From Candidatus Lachnocurva vaginae (lineage in GTDB: Bacteria > Bacillota > Clostridia > Lachnospirales > Lachnospiraceae): a DNA stretch of 64,000 nucleotides. The position numbers and the translations under genes were made by a program. The stretch covers positions 1,302,001 through 1,366,000 of the forward strand of contig CP049781.1 of NCBI GenBank assembly GCA_011082265.1, written 5' to 3'. Shown in pieces: positions 46,764 through 55,602 of this stretch (positions are counted from its first letter, which is position 1; each line of letters starts with the position of its first letter). The notes beneath the pieces are model-generated. The model had not been told where the DNA came from and made no database searches. It was given only the letters and a program-made list of their open reading frames with translations.

Positions 46764-47972
46764 CTATTGAAATATCATCTTCTTTCTCTTGTGCTTAGCA
46801 GAGCAGAAGGAAAATATTTCGACATATTCGAAAATCCCCTTGCTTTTTTCTACATAATAGCAATCATGTTTAGTTGGGCAAGAAGCGAGCGTCAGGGAAT
46901 TTTTCTCTGGCGCCCATTTTATGGCACCGAATAGGAATGATAAAATCCCCCAGTTCAACTGGGGGGCAATAATGCCCTCTTTAGAGAGCCACCACCGGAG
47001 ATAGGCCCTTATAGTGCCTATCTCCGGTGGTGGCTCTCCAAAATGTTTTTTAAAAGCTGAAGAAAACTTGCCTTGATTTAAGTATACTGCTAAATCCGCT
47101 ATTTCTCCGATAGACATACTTGACTTATGAATTAGTAACTCTGCTGCCGCTTCAAGACAAGTTTTTTTAATGAAACTGCCTATTGAATTTTCGGTTATAT
47201 AAGCAAAACATCTTTTAAGACTTGATTCAGAAATTGCATATTTTTTTGCCAGTTCAGAAATATAATATCTGTCAAAAGAATTTTCCATAAGAGCTTTGTA
47301 GCATTCTTGAGTTGCTTCGTACACAGGCTCAGAAAAGGATGGAAGTTTATGTGTGTCTTTACTTTCAACTAAACTCAGAAATAGTAATAGTTCTATTGTT
47401 TTAATTATTGAATATGGAAGCTGTATCCTCTCATCAACCCTATATAATTCACCAATAATATGATTGATTTCATGACGAAAGCGGATAATTAACGCCGCCC
47501 CATTTTTGCACACCTTATCCCGCATTTCAAACAAATCTATATTTCCATATGGAAAATATTTTGAAATGGACTTTTGTGCTATACTCATATCAATAAAAAG
47601 AGAAAGCCCAACATATTTTTTCATGGGAATACAAGAGTTTTCAAACGGTACTTTCCCAAGTTCTAAAACACTTAAATCTCCTTTCCTAATAAATGCGCGT
47701 TCATTATTTTCCAGCTTAAATTCATAGCACCCTTCAAGGCAATGATCAATTTGTAAGATTCCTTCTTTAGGTGTTATTTTTTGATGTGTTGTTTCCATAT
47801 TTAAGTTGTTATAAGATAATTGAATTCCTTCAAGCAAATCATAACAACGCATTTCTCCTGTACCCGTTTCGTTTCTAAAACGATAAACTTTCGCATTATC
47901 AACATTTTTCTTCTCCGAAAAAATATACCCATTGTAGGCGTTTTCGATAATACTCTTTCTATTTAACTCCAT
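46764..47972 (-). CDS. AraC-family regulator with rearranged C-terminus
   Basis: 402 residues. Residues 1-310 form a complete PchR-like AraC protein (LLEGIQLSYNNLN, GCYEFKLENNERAFIRKGDL, HTH in YYISELAKKYAISESSLKRC and IGEIADLAVYLNQGKFSSAF). After KKHFGEPPPE, where such proteins end within ~10 residues, the frame passes through a perfect 23-base inverted repeat and then unrelated sequence (~75 residues, with SCPTKHDCYYVEKSKG). DNA binding may be intact. Its target is unknown; it is transcribed away from the mobilization genes. Confidence 0.75.
   Translation of the reverse strand: MELNRKSIIENAYNGYIFSEKKNVDNAKVYRFRNETGTGEMRCYDLLEGIQLSYNNLNMETTHQKITPKEGILQIDHCLEGCYEFKLENNERAFIRKGDLSVLELGKVPFENSCIPMKKYVGLSLFIDMSIAQKSISKYFPYGNIDLFEMRDKVCKNGAALIIRFRHEINHIIGELYRVDERIQLPYSIIKTIELLLFLSLVESKDTHKLPSFSEPVYEATQECYKALMENSFDRYYISELAKKYAISESSLKRCFAYITENSIGSFIKKTCLEAAAELLIHKSSMSIGEIADLAVYLNQGKFSSAFKKHFGEPPPEIGTIRAYLRWWLSKEGIIAPQLNWGILSFLFGAIKWAPEKNSLTLASCPTKHDCYYVEKSKGIFEYVEIFSFCSAKHKRKKMIFQ
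46947..47038. repeat. Two palindromes in the 3' end of the AraC gene
   Basis: CCCCCAGTTCAACTGGGGGG at 46947-46966 is a near-perfect short palindrome. At 46984-47006 and 47016-47038 the arms GAGAGCCACCACCGGAGATAGGC and its complement are perfect, with a 9-base loop. The longer one duplicates AraC coding sequence in inverted orientation. The short one resembles IS200/IS605-type end hairpins. Confidence 0.8.
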
Positions 47973-48109
47973 ACCTTTTGTCTCGCTTCTTGATAATTTT
48001 TTGCTATTATACCATAAATATGAGCCTTCCTCTTCCCATCTCTTGTTAAATTTGATATACTGTTCTGAAAATATGCTTAATGCTTGCTATCTTAATCGTT
48101 CTTTTGTAG

Positions 48110-48262
48110 CAAGCACAGTAAGTGTACGGACACTTACGAAAAAATTGATGAAGCAGCCCTCTGGGACCTGCTTCTTTTTTTATCAATTTTTAGCTTGTAC
48201 CCTCGCCTAATAGTTTCATCAATTCGAGCAAACTCTCATTGGAAACTATTGGCTGGGGCAAA
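48110..48262 (+). other. Probable transfer origin (oriT) region
   Basis: Three inverted repeats precede mobC: TAAGTGTACGGACACTTA (48121-48138), GAAGCAG...CTGCTTC followed by T7 (about 48148-48180), and AATAGTTTC...GAAACTATT (48207-48249). Position next to mobC and the relaxase, and the small perfect hairpin followed by CGAAAAA, are typical of MOBP-type oriT. The nick site cannot be placed from the sequence alone. Confidence 0.55.
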
Positions 48263-48314
48263 CTTTTAGGGAGAACCCTAAGACCCCGAAATACATTCAA
48301 AGGAGGATTTACCT

Positions 48315-48665
48315 ATGGCAAATAGAATACGAAACGAAAGACTTGAAATTAAATTAACTGAAGAAGAAAAGGCTCTTTTTGAAGAGAAAAGAAAACTTGC
48401 TAAGTGTAGAAATATGAGCCATTTCATTCGCAAGTGCGTTTTAGAAAAGGAAATATATCAAGTGGATTTAGAACCCTTTAGAGATTTACAAGGCTTGCTT
48501 TCCAATGCTACAAACAACATCAATCAGATTGCAAAGCGTGTAAATTCTACCGGAATAATCTACAAAGATGATATAAACGATATGAAAAAGCAGATTGAAT
48601 ATTTCTCAAAAGAGTTGTGGCAAATACATTCCCTGCTGCTTAACAGAACTTCCGGAGGTGATTAA
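48315..48665 (+). CDS. mobC: MobC-type relaxosome accessory protein
   Basis: 116 residues from ATG 48315 with AAAGGAGG upstream. N-terminal ribbon-helix-helix (NERLEIKLTEEEKALFEEKR, CRNMSHFIRKCVLEKE) and C-terminal helix with NNINQIAKRVNSTGIIYKDD, the MobC signature. Binds oriT and helps the relaxase nick. The next gene starts 5 bases after its stop. Confidence 0.9.
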   Translation: MANRIRNERLEIKLTEEEKALFEEKRKLAKCRNMSHFIRKCVLEKEIYQVDLEPFRDLQGLLSNATNNINQIAKRVNSTGIIYKDDINDMKKQIEYFSKELWQIHSLLLNRTSGGD

Positions 48666-48670
48666 ATTTT

Positions 48671-50002
48671 ATGGCTATTACAAAAATACATCCTATAAAA
48701 TCAACACTTAATCTCGCCATTTCATATATTGTTAATGGAGAAAAAACGGACGAGCAAATCTTAGTAAGCACTCATAAATGCCATCAGGAAACTGCTCATA
48801 CTCAATTTTTAAGAACACGAAATGATGCGGGAACAAACGGAACTGTCCTTGCAAGACACCTTATCCAATCCTTTTTACCCGGAGAAGCAAGTCCTGAAAT
48901 TGCACATCAAATCGGTCTTGAACTATGTAAAAAGATATTAAAGGATGAGTACGAATTTGTCTTATCTACCCACATAGATAAAGGACATATCCATAACCAT
49001 ATTATTTTTAATAATGTAAATATGGTAACGGGCAAGTGCTATCAATCCAACAAGAAAAGCTACCACCAAATCAGGTATCAAAGCGATAAGCTATGCAAAG
49101 AAAACAACCTATCTGTGATTGATGAGTTCTACGAGATCTATAAGAGAAAGTACAAAACAAATGGTAAGTCATGGTATGAGAATGAGCAATCTAAAAAAGG
49201 TACTTCTTGGAAAAGCAGGCTTCAATTTGACATTGATCGTTTGATAAAACAGTCTAAAGATTGGGAAGAATTTCTAAAGAAAATGGCGGGACTTGGTTAT
49301 GAAATAAAGCATGGAAAACATATATCCTTTAAGCCAAAAGATAAGCAGAGATTTACAAGGGCTAAGACGATTGGTGAGGATTATACCGAAGAAAGATTAA
49401 AAGATCGTATTACAGAAAATCAATCTATTAAATCCCCATTTGTAAAAAAACGAATCGGAAATGTTATCAATATGAATACCAATGCCAAAGTAAAAGAGAG
49501 CAAAGGCTATGAATACTGGGCAACAAAACATAACTTAAATACAATGGCTGAGTCAGTTATTTTTATCAGAGAACATGGCATTAAATCCGTTAAACAGCTT
49601 GATGAATACATCAAGAAAAGTGCTGAAGAAAGACTGAGCTTACAAGATAAAATCAAAGAAATTGACAAGGATATGCAGCTACTTTCTAATACGATGGAAC
49701 AAATTCATACTGTTAAAAAATATCGAGCCTACTACAAGGAATATAAAGCAAATCCTTCTGATAAGGCATTTTTTGAGGAGCATAAGTCTGAAATCACACG
49801 CTACGAAACAGATCTTGCAAAACTCAAAAAGTCCTATTCAAAGCTACCTGATTCTAAGGATATTTTAGATAAACTTGATAAATTGCAAGAAAAAAAGAAT
49901 ACCCTAATGCAAGAGTATTCTTCTACAAAATCTACTATGGACGAGCTTTATCAAATACGAAAGAACTATGGAATTTACATGGGCAAGGAGATGGAGAGAT
50001 GA
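48671..50002 (+). CDS. MOBP-family relaxase
   Basis: 443 residues. The N-terminal relaxase domain has the histidine triad in STHIDKGHIHNHIIFNNVN (~residue 100) and conserved LARHLIQSFLPGEASPEIAH. Tyr in SYIVNGEKT near residue 18 is a candidate nicking residue. The C-terminal ~150 residues are coiled-coil-like with Lys/Glu. Together with mobC and oriT this makes the element mobilizable; no type IV secretion genes are visible in the window, so transfer needs a helper. Confidence 0.9.
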   Translation: MAITKIHPIKSTLNLAISYIVNGEKTDEQILVSTHKCHQETAHTQFLRTRNDAGTNGTVLARHLIQSFLPGEASPEIAHQIGLELCKKILKDEYEFVLSTHIDKGHIHNHIIFNNVNMVTGKCYQSNKKSYHQIRYQSDKLCKENNLSVIDEFYEIYKRKYKTNGKSWYENEQSKKGTSWKSRLQFDIDRLIKQSKDWEEFLKKMAGLGYEIKHGKHISFKPKDKQRFTRAKTIGEDYTEERLKDRITENQSIKSPFVKKRIGNVINMNTNAKVKESKGYEYWATKHNLNTMAESVIFIREHGIKSVKQLDEYIKKSAEERLSLQDKIKEIDKDMQLLSNTMEQIHTVKKYRAYYKEYKANPSDKAFFEEHKSEITRYETDLAKLKKSYSKLPDSKDILDKLDKLQEKKNTLMQEYSSTKSTMDELYQIRKNYGIYMGKEMER

Positions 50003-50059
50003 TTTTTTCTCTCCTCTTTTTTCTACCTTGATTTGGCAATTCAAGACCACTAAAAAAAT

Positions 50060-50092
50060 AGTCGGTGCAGCCCTAAGACCACACCGACCATA
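50060..50092. terminator. Hairpin between convergent genes
   Basis: GTCGGTG...CACCGAC stem preceded by AAAAAAA lies between the relaxase and SSB-like genes and can serve both directions. Confidence 0.6.
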
Positions 50093-50095
50093 AAT

Positions 50096-50755
50096 TTACC
50101 TCTCAGCTTCTTTGTTTGCTTCTTTCTTTTCTTTTGGCTTTTCCTTATCTTCAGCCTGATATTTTTTGATAGCTCCAAGTACAGATTCTTTCTTTTCATC
50201 TCGACCTTTCATCTGTTCCTTTGCCTTTAATAGTTTGGAAGAAAGTATCCTGATATTGCTATGCTCCTTGCCGTTATCATCAATGGAAGTTCTGATTTGT
50301 CCAAAGAGCTTAACAAAATCTCCCTGCTTAAAATCCTTTGGAATATCACTCTTTTCTCCATAAGCGGAGCAGTTGTGATATGCCTTGTTTCCTTCATCGT
50401 CTTTGGATACTACGGAGAAATTAGCTACCTTAAAGGCTTCTCCATTTTTATTTTCCCTTTCTACTACATCGACCTCTCCAACGATATTTCCTACAATATT
50501 TACAAGGTTATCCTTTTCTTCCTGAACATAAGGCAGGTCTTTTATCTGCCCCTGTTCTCTTAAATCCTCAATCATATAGTCAAATTCCTCATGCAGCAAA
50601 TTAAGGCTGTCATTGTCCATATAAGCGTCATAGAGCTTATCTAAAGCACTTTCATCGTTGATACCTTTTTCTACGCTTATAATCGCTTTTACAAAGTCCT
50701 TGTGGTTATCATTTACCATATCTTCTATTTGATTTCTCATTGTTTTGTAATCCAT
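50096..50755 (-). CDS. SSB-like OB-fold protein
   Basis: 219 residues from ATG 50755 (GGAGAC upstream). Residues 75-165 match single-strand DNA-binding OB folds (NIVGNIVGEVDVVERENKNG, VANFSVVSKDDEGNKAYHNC, FVKLFGQIRTSI). The N-terminus is helical and the C-terminus is a charged Lys/Glu tail. Such genes accompany the large helicase/methylase gene in Bacillota conjugative elements; the truncated helicase is just upstream. Confidence 0.75.
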   Translation of the reverse strand: MDYKTMRNQIEDMVNDNHKDFVKAIISVEKGINDESALDKLYDAYMDNDSLNLLHEEFDYMIEDLREQGQIKDLPYVQEEKDNLVNIVGNIVGEVDVVERENKNGEAFKVANFSVVSKDDEGNKAYHNCSAYGEKSDIPKDFKQGDFVKLFGQIRTSIDDNGKEHSNIRILSSKLLKAKEQMKGRDEKKESVLGAIKKYQAEDKEKPKEKKEANKEAER

Positions 50756-50797
50756 GTTTTTGTCTCCTTTCATGGCAAAAGGGAGGTTGCCCTCCCT

Positions 50798-52299
50798 TTA
50801 TCTTAAAATTTCCTGTTCTTTTGTTTTTTGCTTCTCTTCTGTTTTGCTTTCTTCCTGATAGGCTCTTATCTGTCCTAAAATAGATGGCTTTTCCTCTGAT
50901 TTTTGTGCGGTTTCTTCTTTACTATGAAGATTATCCTCTACATCGTAGGTCGATTCAAAATAATCACTATCCTTAAAGTCATTGTCATATCTGTCAGGAA
51001 TACCATCATTATCGAGGTCTTTAGAGAGCGGATCATAGAAGTTACCCTCATCATCAATATCAAGCCCTGTTGCAGCTCTTAAATCCTCTGAATCAACATA
51101 AACTAAATCGCTAAAAGAGGACATTTCTATTTCATTTTTCATATTCCTTAGAGCTTCATTTTCTCCTTTATTCTCATAGTCAAAACTCTCTGTTTTGATA
51201 GGCGTATCATCAATGTACTGCGTCCAAGTTTTCTCCTCTAAGTTCAGTTCATACTGAATCCCATGTCTTTCATCCGGTGTATTGGTATAGGCGATACCAA
51301 TATGCTTCAAATCAGGATACAAGGTATTAAATTCATCATAGCTGTGATTTTCTTCGTACTCTCTGTTACAGAAGTCAATGATTGCCCTTTTTACATCTTC
51401 TACAAGTGGATTATCATTTCTCTTTTCTTCCACTTCTCCCATATCAAGGAGCTTATTCAGTTCTGCAAGTCTTAATACCTTAGTTTTCAGCTCATCAGCT
51501 TTTTCAAAAGGCTTTTTTAATTCCTCTTTGGCATTTTCCAGTTGTTCTTTTGTACTGATAAGTTTTTCTTCAAGCCTGTTTAATTTCTCAGGCATTTTCT
51601 CAAGAGCATTATCCAGTCTTGTAAGGTTACCGTCCGCACTTGTTCCAAGCTCTCCTGAATGCTTTGCAGCACCATTTAGGCTAAAGTTATGTTCATTGGT
51701 AAAGAAGTTATAACTTACTTCTAAATCCATATTTCTATACTTTCCTATAACCTTGCTTTCATTGATTTTAACCTTTGAAATAGCTTCAAGAAGTCTTTCT
51801 CCGGCTAATTTCTTATCGGTAATTTTTTCTCCTGCAATGGTAATGGAAGTAAACTTTTCCTCGCCTTCCGCTTTAGGCTCTACATCGGATATATCTTTTC
51901 TGACAGCTTCAATGAGTTTTTCCGTTCTTGCGATTTCTTCAGGATAGTTTTTCACCACCTTATCCTCTAATCTGTAACGGTTGGACTTATAGTTTGCTTC
52001 AAGCATTTTAAGTTTTGTAACCTCGTTGTCCAAATCCATCTTCTCTTTAATCTTTGGATCACCCGTTGCAAGAGCTTTAATCTCTGCATAGTTAAGAGAG
52101 CTTTCGTCCACATCTTCCGCAACACGAACAGGAGTCTTTGAAGTCATAATCTGAGAAATGAATTTCTGCTTATTCTCTATCGTCTGCCATAAGTAGCTGT
52201 CAAATGTATTCTCTGTAACATAACGATAGATATTTACTTTCTCATTTTCGTTCCCCTGTCTTACAATTCTCCCTGCTCTTTGCTCTAAGTCAGTCGGTC
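50798..52299 (-). pseudogene. SNF2-type helicase, 5' truncated by element insertion
   Basis: The frame is open to about 52299. Its first codons PTDLEQRAGRIVRQGNENEK are SNF2 helicase motif VI, followed by NIYRYVTENTFDSYLWQTIE and a long C-terminal region with coiled coil and NHSYDEFNTLYPDLKHIGIA. The ATG at 52147 lies inside conserved sequence and is not the true start. In intact elements this is the end of a very large helicase/methylase protein; everything before motif VI is missing. The break coincides with the 3' end of the recombinase gene at 52285. Confidence 0.85.
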
Positions 52300-54147
52300 A
52301 TTTTTTGCGGACAGTTCAATACATGCCTGTCTGTTTCGCTCCCTGCTCCTGCGTTTGCTCTCGTTTGATTTCTCCCTCTGTATCTTCTTGGCACAAGCAG
52401 GACAATACTTCGATATGCCAGAGCGGGGAACATATTCAACACCGCACACCGTACAATTCTTAGGCTTTAACGCAGTCCACCGCTTTGTCGGTGTGATATG
52501 TAATTCACCGACAAAGCCGATGAATTTATAATAAATCTTGATTTCCTGCCGCACCATTCCGTCTGTAAGTTTCTCACGTTCCGAAACAAGTATCTTGTCT
52601 ATAAGTGCGTTTATGATGGTTGCGTCCAGTTCCTTAATGCCTTGATAGTTGCGGATTAGGGAGAGGAAATCACGGACACCCTGCGTCTTCTCATAGCTGT
52701 CGCTGAGCGTTTCCGTTACCTCTTTCAGCCTTGCTTCAATTTCAAGCTGTTCTTTCTGGTATTTTCCCGACATCATCTCAAAATTCCGCTCGGTAATACG
52801 CTCCATCACCTTATCTTCATAGAGTGAGGAAAACAGCCTGTCCAGTTCTGCAAGGCGTTTGTTCAGTTTTCTTTGCTCCTTTTCCAGTGCCTTTGCCTTG
52901 CTCTGGTCTGTTTCCGTGAGCCGCTTTTCAATCGCCCTCACTGCCTTTTCATCATTGACTGCCATATCCGCAAATCGGTTGATGTCGGTGAGGACAGCGT
53001 TGAACAAGTCCCTCGCTTCAATGCTGTGTGCGGTACACATGATATTACCGTATCTGCCATAATTATTGCAGGAATATTGTACGCAGTCGATGATGTCGGG
53101 GCGTTTCCTCCTGTTGGCACTCATAGCCCGCATCGCATAGCCGCAGTCCGCACACTTAATAACGCCTGCAAAGATGTTCTCAAAGCCGCCCTTGTTTTCT
53201 GGTAATCTGCGGCTTGTAATAAGCTGCTGTACGGTATCAAATTCCTCCTGCGTGACTATCCCCTCATGGGTGTCTGGTATCACTTCCCATTCTTCGGGCA
53301 GCTTAGAGGGGCGTTTCTTGCTTTTCATGTTGGCGGCAATCCGCTTGTAGCCTGCAAGGTTTCCCGCATATATCGGGCTTCTTAAAATGCCCCTTACGCT
53401 GTTCTCGCTCCAAATATAACGGTTCTCCTCATTCTCCTCAAAATACCTCTCATAGCCTGTTGCCCCCTGCTCCGCCGCATAAGCGGCGGGGCGTAAGATA
53501 TGCTGTTTGTTGATGTGCTTGCGGATTTTGGCGATTCCGTTGCCCGCTAACGCAAGGTCAAATATTTCCCTTACCACATGGGCAACTTTGTCATCTATCA
53601 GCAGATGGTTGTGGTCGGCGGGGTCTTTGACGTAACCGTATGGTGCTGTCGTCCCCATGAATTTCCCCTGCTGAAACCTCGCTCGGTACGCCGATTTTAT
53701 CTTGACCGACACATCGGCGGAATACATTTCGTTTAGGATGTTGCGGAAAGGCGTGATGTCCATAGCGGATTTATTGAGCGTGTCCACGCCGTCATTGACC
53801 GCTATATACCTCACATTATGCTCTGGGAAAAACACTTCCAGATACAGTCCGCAATCAAGATAGTTCCTCCCCAGACGAGATAAATCTTTCGTGATAACGC
53901 AGTTTATCAGACCGCTTTCAATGTCCTTAATCATGTTCTGGAAACTTGGTCTTTGGAAATTTGTACCAGAGTAACCGTCGTCCACATACGTTTTTGCTAA
54001 GTGCCATCCCTGCTTTTTCACATAATCCGTGAGGATGGATTTCTGTGTCGCAATGCTCGCACTCTCGTTATCCGTGCCATCGTCTTTTGACAAGCGGCAG
54101 TACATGCCGACTTCATAAATCTTGTTCTCCATTCTTATTCCTGCCAT
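52285..54147 (-). CDS. TndX/TnpX-type large serine recombinase
   Basis: 620 residues from ATG 54147 (GGAGG upstream). Resolvase domain MYCRLSKDDGTDNESASIAT with catalytic Ser, VDDGYSGTNFQRPSFQNMIK, ITKDLSRLGRNYLDCGLYLE. Recombinase domain APYGYVKDPADHNHLLIDDK; zinc ribbon CADCGYAMRAMSANRRKRPD; coiled coil ~395-480; C-terminal DUF4368-like region with a second Cys cluster (CTVCGVEYVPRSG, CPACAKK). TndX/TnpX enzymes excise and insert Tn5397/Tn4451-like elements. Its last codons overlap the helicase junction, as expected for an enzyme encoded at one end of its element. Confidence 0.9.
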   Translation of the reverse strand: MAGIRMENKIYEVGMYCRLSKDDGTDNESASIATQKSILTDYVKKQGWHLAKTYVDDGYSGTNFQRPSFQNMIKDIESGLINCVITKDLSRLGRNYLDCGLYLEVFFPEHNVRYIAVNDGVDTLNKSAMDITPFRNILNEMYSADVSVKIKSAYRARFQQGKFMGTTAPYGYVKDPADHNHLLIDDKVAHVVREIFDLALAGNGIAKIRKHINKQHILRPAAYAAEQGATGYERYFEENEENRYIWSENSVRGILRSPIYAGNLAGYKRIAANMKSKKRPSKLPEEWEVIPDTHEGIVTQEEFDTVQQLITSRRLPENKGGFENIFAGVIKCADCGYAMRAMSANRRKRPDIIDCVQYSCNNYGRYGNIMCTAHSIEARDLFNAVLTDINRFADMAVNDEKAVRAIEKRLTETDQSKAKALEKEQRKLNKRLAELDRLFSSLYEDKVMERITERNFEMMSGKYQKEQLEIEARLKEVTETLSDSYEKTQGVRDFLSLIRNYQGIKELDATIINALIDKILVSEREKLTDGMVRQEIKIYYKFIGFVGELHITPTKRWTALKPKNCTVCGVEYVPRSGISKYCPACAKKIQREKSNESKRRSRERNRQACIELSAKNDRLT

Positions 54148-54201
54148 ACTGTAAAACCTCCATATCTGTCCTATCTGTTTTCATGTTCCATTGCGTACAT
54201 T

Positions 54202-54393
54202 CTAAGCGGACAGCCCCTCATTGTCGAAGGTGTCGCCCTCGGCAATCTTCTTCCGAATATCCTCGGAAATAATCGGGATAAACGCTTCTGTGACTGTCTG
54301 CGTGCCGACATATTCACGGCTGATTATCATCTGAACTGGTGCTTTCGGCACGATACGCTTTCTCTTTTTATCTGCTTTCTTATCCTCGCCCAT
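54202..54393 (-). CDS. TnpW-like small protein
   Basis: 63 residues from ATG 54393 (GGAAAG upstream); the longer frame from 54453 lacks a site. Basic N-terminus (DKKADKKRKRIVPKAPVQ) and IISREYVGTQTVTEAFIPII, similar to transposon-encoded TnpW proteins that lie next to large serine recombinases in clostridial elements. Function not established. Confidence 0.7.
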   Translation of the reverse strand: MGEDKKADKKRKRIVPKAPVQMIISREYVGTQTVTEAFIPIISEDIRKKIAEGDTFDNEGLSA

Positions 54394-54463
54394 ACTTAAA
54401 TCTTCCTTTCCAGACAGGGCAGGAGAACGTCTGGAAACGCCCCGCCCTGTCAATCAGATACCA

Positions 54464-54694
54464 TCAATCCCCGCTGTTTACTTCTTTCTGTAATGCTTCA
54501 AGGAGTGCTGCTGCTTCATCAGCGTTCAACGTGATACCCTTTCCGCACTTCTCACGGTTCGGGGAAAAGCTGCGGATGTCATATTTCGGCTCTCTTCCGT
54601 TCCATGAGATAAGATTGATTTCTTTTGTGTAGCCGCTGTCGCCCTTAGACAATACGGCGATTTCCTTTACAATCTCATACTGGATTTCTTTCAT
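54464..54694 (-). CDS. YdbC/PC4-family single-strand nucleic acid binding protein
   Basis: 76 residues. YEIVKEIAVLSKGDSGYTKE, INLISWNGREPKYDIRSFSP and GKGITLNADEAAALLEAL match YdbC-type PC4-like proteins, which bind single-stranded DNA or RNA as dimers. Located between ParB and TnpW-like genes in the element's maintenance block. Confidence 0.85.
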   Translation of the reverse strand: MKEIQYEIVKEIAVLSKGDSGYTKEINLISWNGREPKYDIRSFSPNREKCGKGITLNADEAAALLEALQKEVNSGD

Positions 54695-54739
54695 TCTTCA
54701 TACCTCAATTTTCTGCATTTACCTCCCGAAAAGAGAAGA

Positions 54740-55594
54740 TTAGCGGCTGTCCCTGCCCCGTTTCCTCTGCAATTCACGCTCCAAAAGTTTAATGATGGTT
54801 TCCTCCATCTGCTTCGGCGTTGTGTTCTTCGGAAAATACTTTTTCAGCTTGCTTGTGTTGATTTTCAAGGTTTCTTTCTGGTTTCCCTTTTCCTCCGTCA
54901 TAATTGCAAATATCGTATCCATGTCAAGCCGCCCGCTCTGGCTTAGGCTTTTCATCCGCTGTGCCTGTGAGAGTGAGGGCGTTGCTTCTTCGCTCTCCAT
55001 CGTGGCAAAGAGGTTTTCCTGCTCGTCTTTCTTCAAAAAGGACAGTTCCACCGCAGGCGTGAGGGCGATTTTCCCCTCGTCCACCATCCGCAAAATCGGC
55101 GGTATCAGTTCCGTCAAACGGATAAATCTTTGTACGGTCATCCTGCCTACGCCGAAGCCCTGTGCCACCTTGTCGTCCGTCCGCAACTTCGTCACAACTT
55201 GTGACGAGGTTAAGTCTGTGCGGAAACCCTGCCGCTTCATGGCTTCGGATTTCATCTTGTAGGCAAACGCCCGCTCTGATGGCAGGATATTCTCACGCTG
55301 TAAATTACTGTCTACAAGGGTGATGATGGCTCGGTCACGGTCTAAGGGCAGGACAAACGCAGGCACGGTATTTATCCCTGCAAGTTCAGACGCACGGACA
55401 CGCCGCTGCCCTGCAATCACTTCATAGCCGTTCCCGTCCTCTTTCGGGCGTGTGATTATCGGCGTGACAATGCCAAATTCCTTGATGCTTTCCGCTAATT
55501 CTGACAGCGTTTCATCCTCTGCCACATGAAACGGATTGTCGGGAAACGGGTACAAGTCTTTGGTCTTTAACACCTTAAAATCCTGTTTCTTCAT
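54740..55594 (-). CDS. parB: ParB-family partition protein
   Basis: 284 residues. ParB N-terminal nuclease-like domain (LSELAESIKEFGIVTPIITR, GYEVIAGQRRVRASELAGIN with the GxRR box), HTH (VGRMTVQRFIRLTELIPPIL) and a C-terminal part with KYFPKNTTPKQMEETIIKLL. No parA is visible nearby, so it may act in element maintenance or regulation rather than classical partition. It is 9 bases from the MobV gene. Confidence 0.85.
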   Translation of the reverse strand: MKKQDFKVLKTKDLYPFPDNPFHVAEDETLSELAESIKEFGIVTPIITRPKEDGNGYEVIAGQRRVRASELAGINTVPAFVLPLDRDRAIITLVDSNLQRENILPSERAFAYKMKSEAMKRQGFRTDLTSSQVVTKLRTDDKVAQGFGVGRMTVQRFIRLTELIPPILRMVDEGKIALTPAVELSFLKKDEQENLFATMESEEATPSLSQAQRMKSLSQSGRLDMDTIFAIMTEEKGNQKETLKINTSKLKKYFPKNTTPKQMEETIIKLLERELQRKRGRDSR

Positions 55595-55602
55595 TCACAT
55601 AT

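Noticed and set aside
48115..48185. tRNA or riboswitch upstream of mobC
   Set aside because: The hairpins lack a cloverleaf or aptamer core; position next to mobC favours an oriT.
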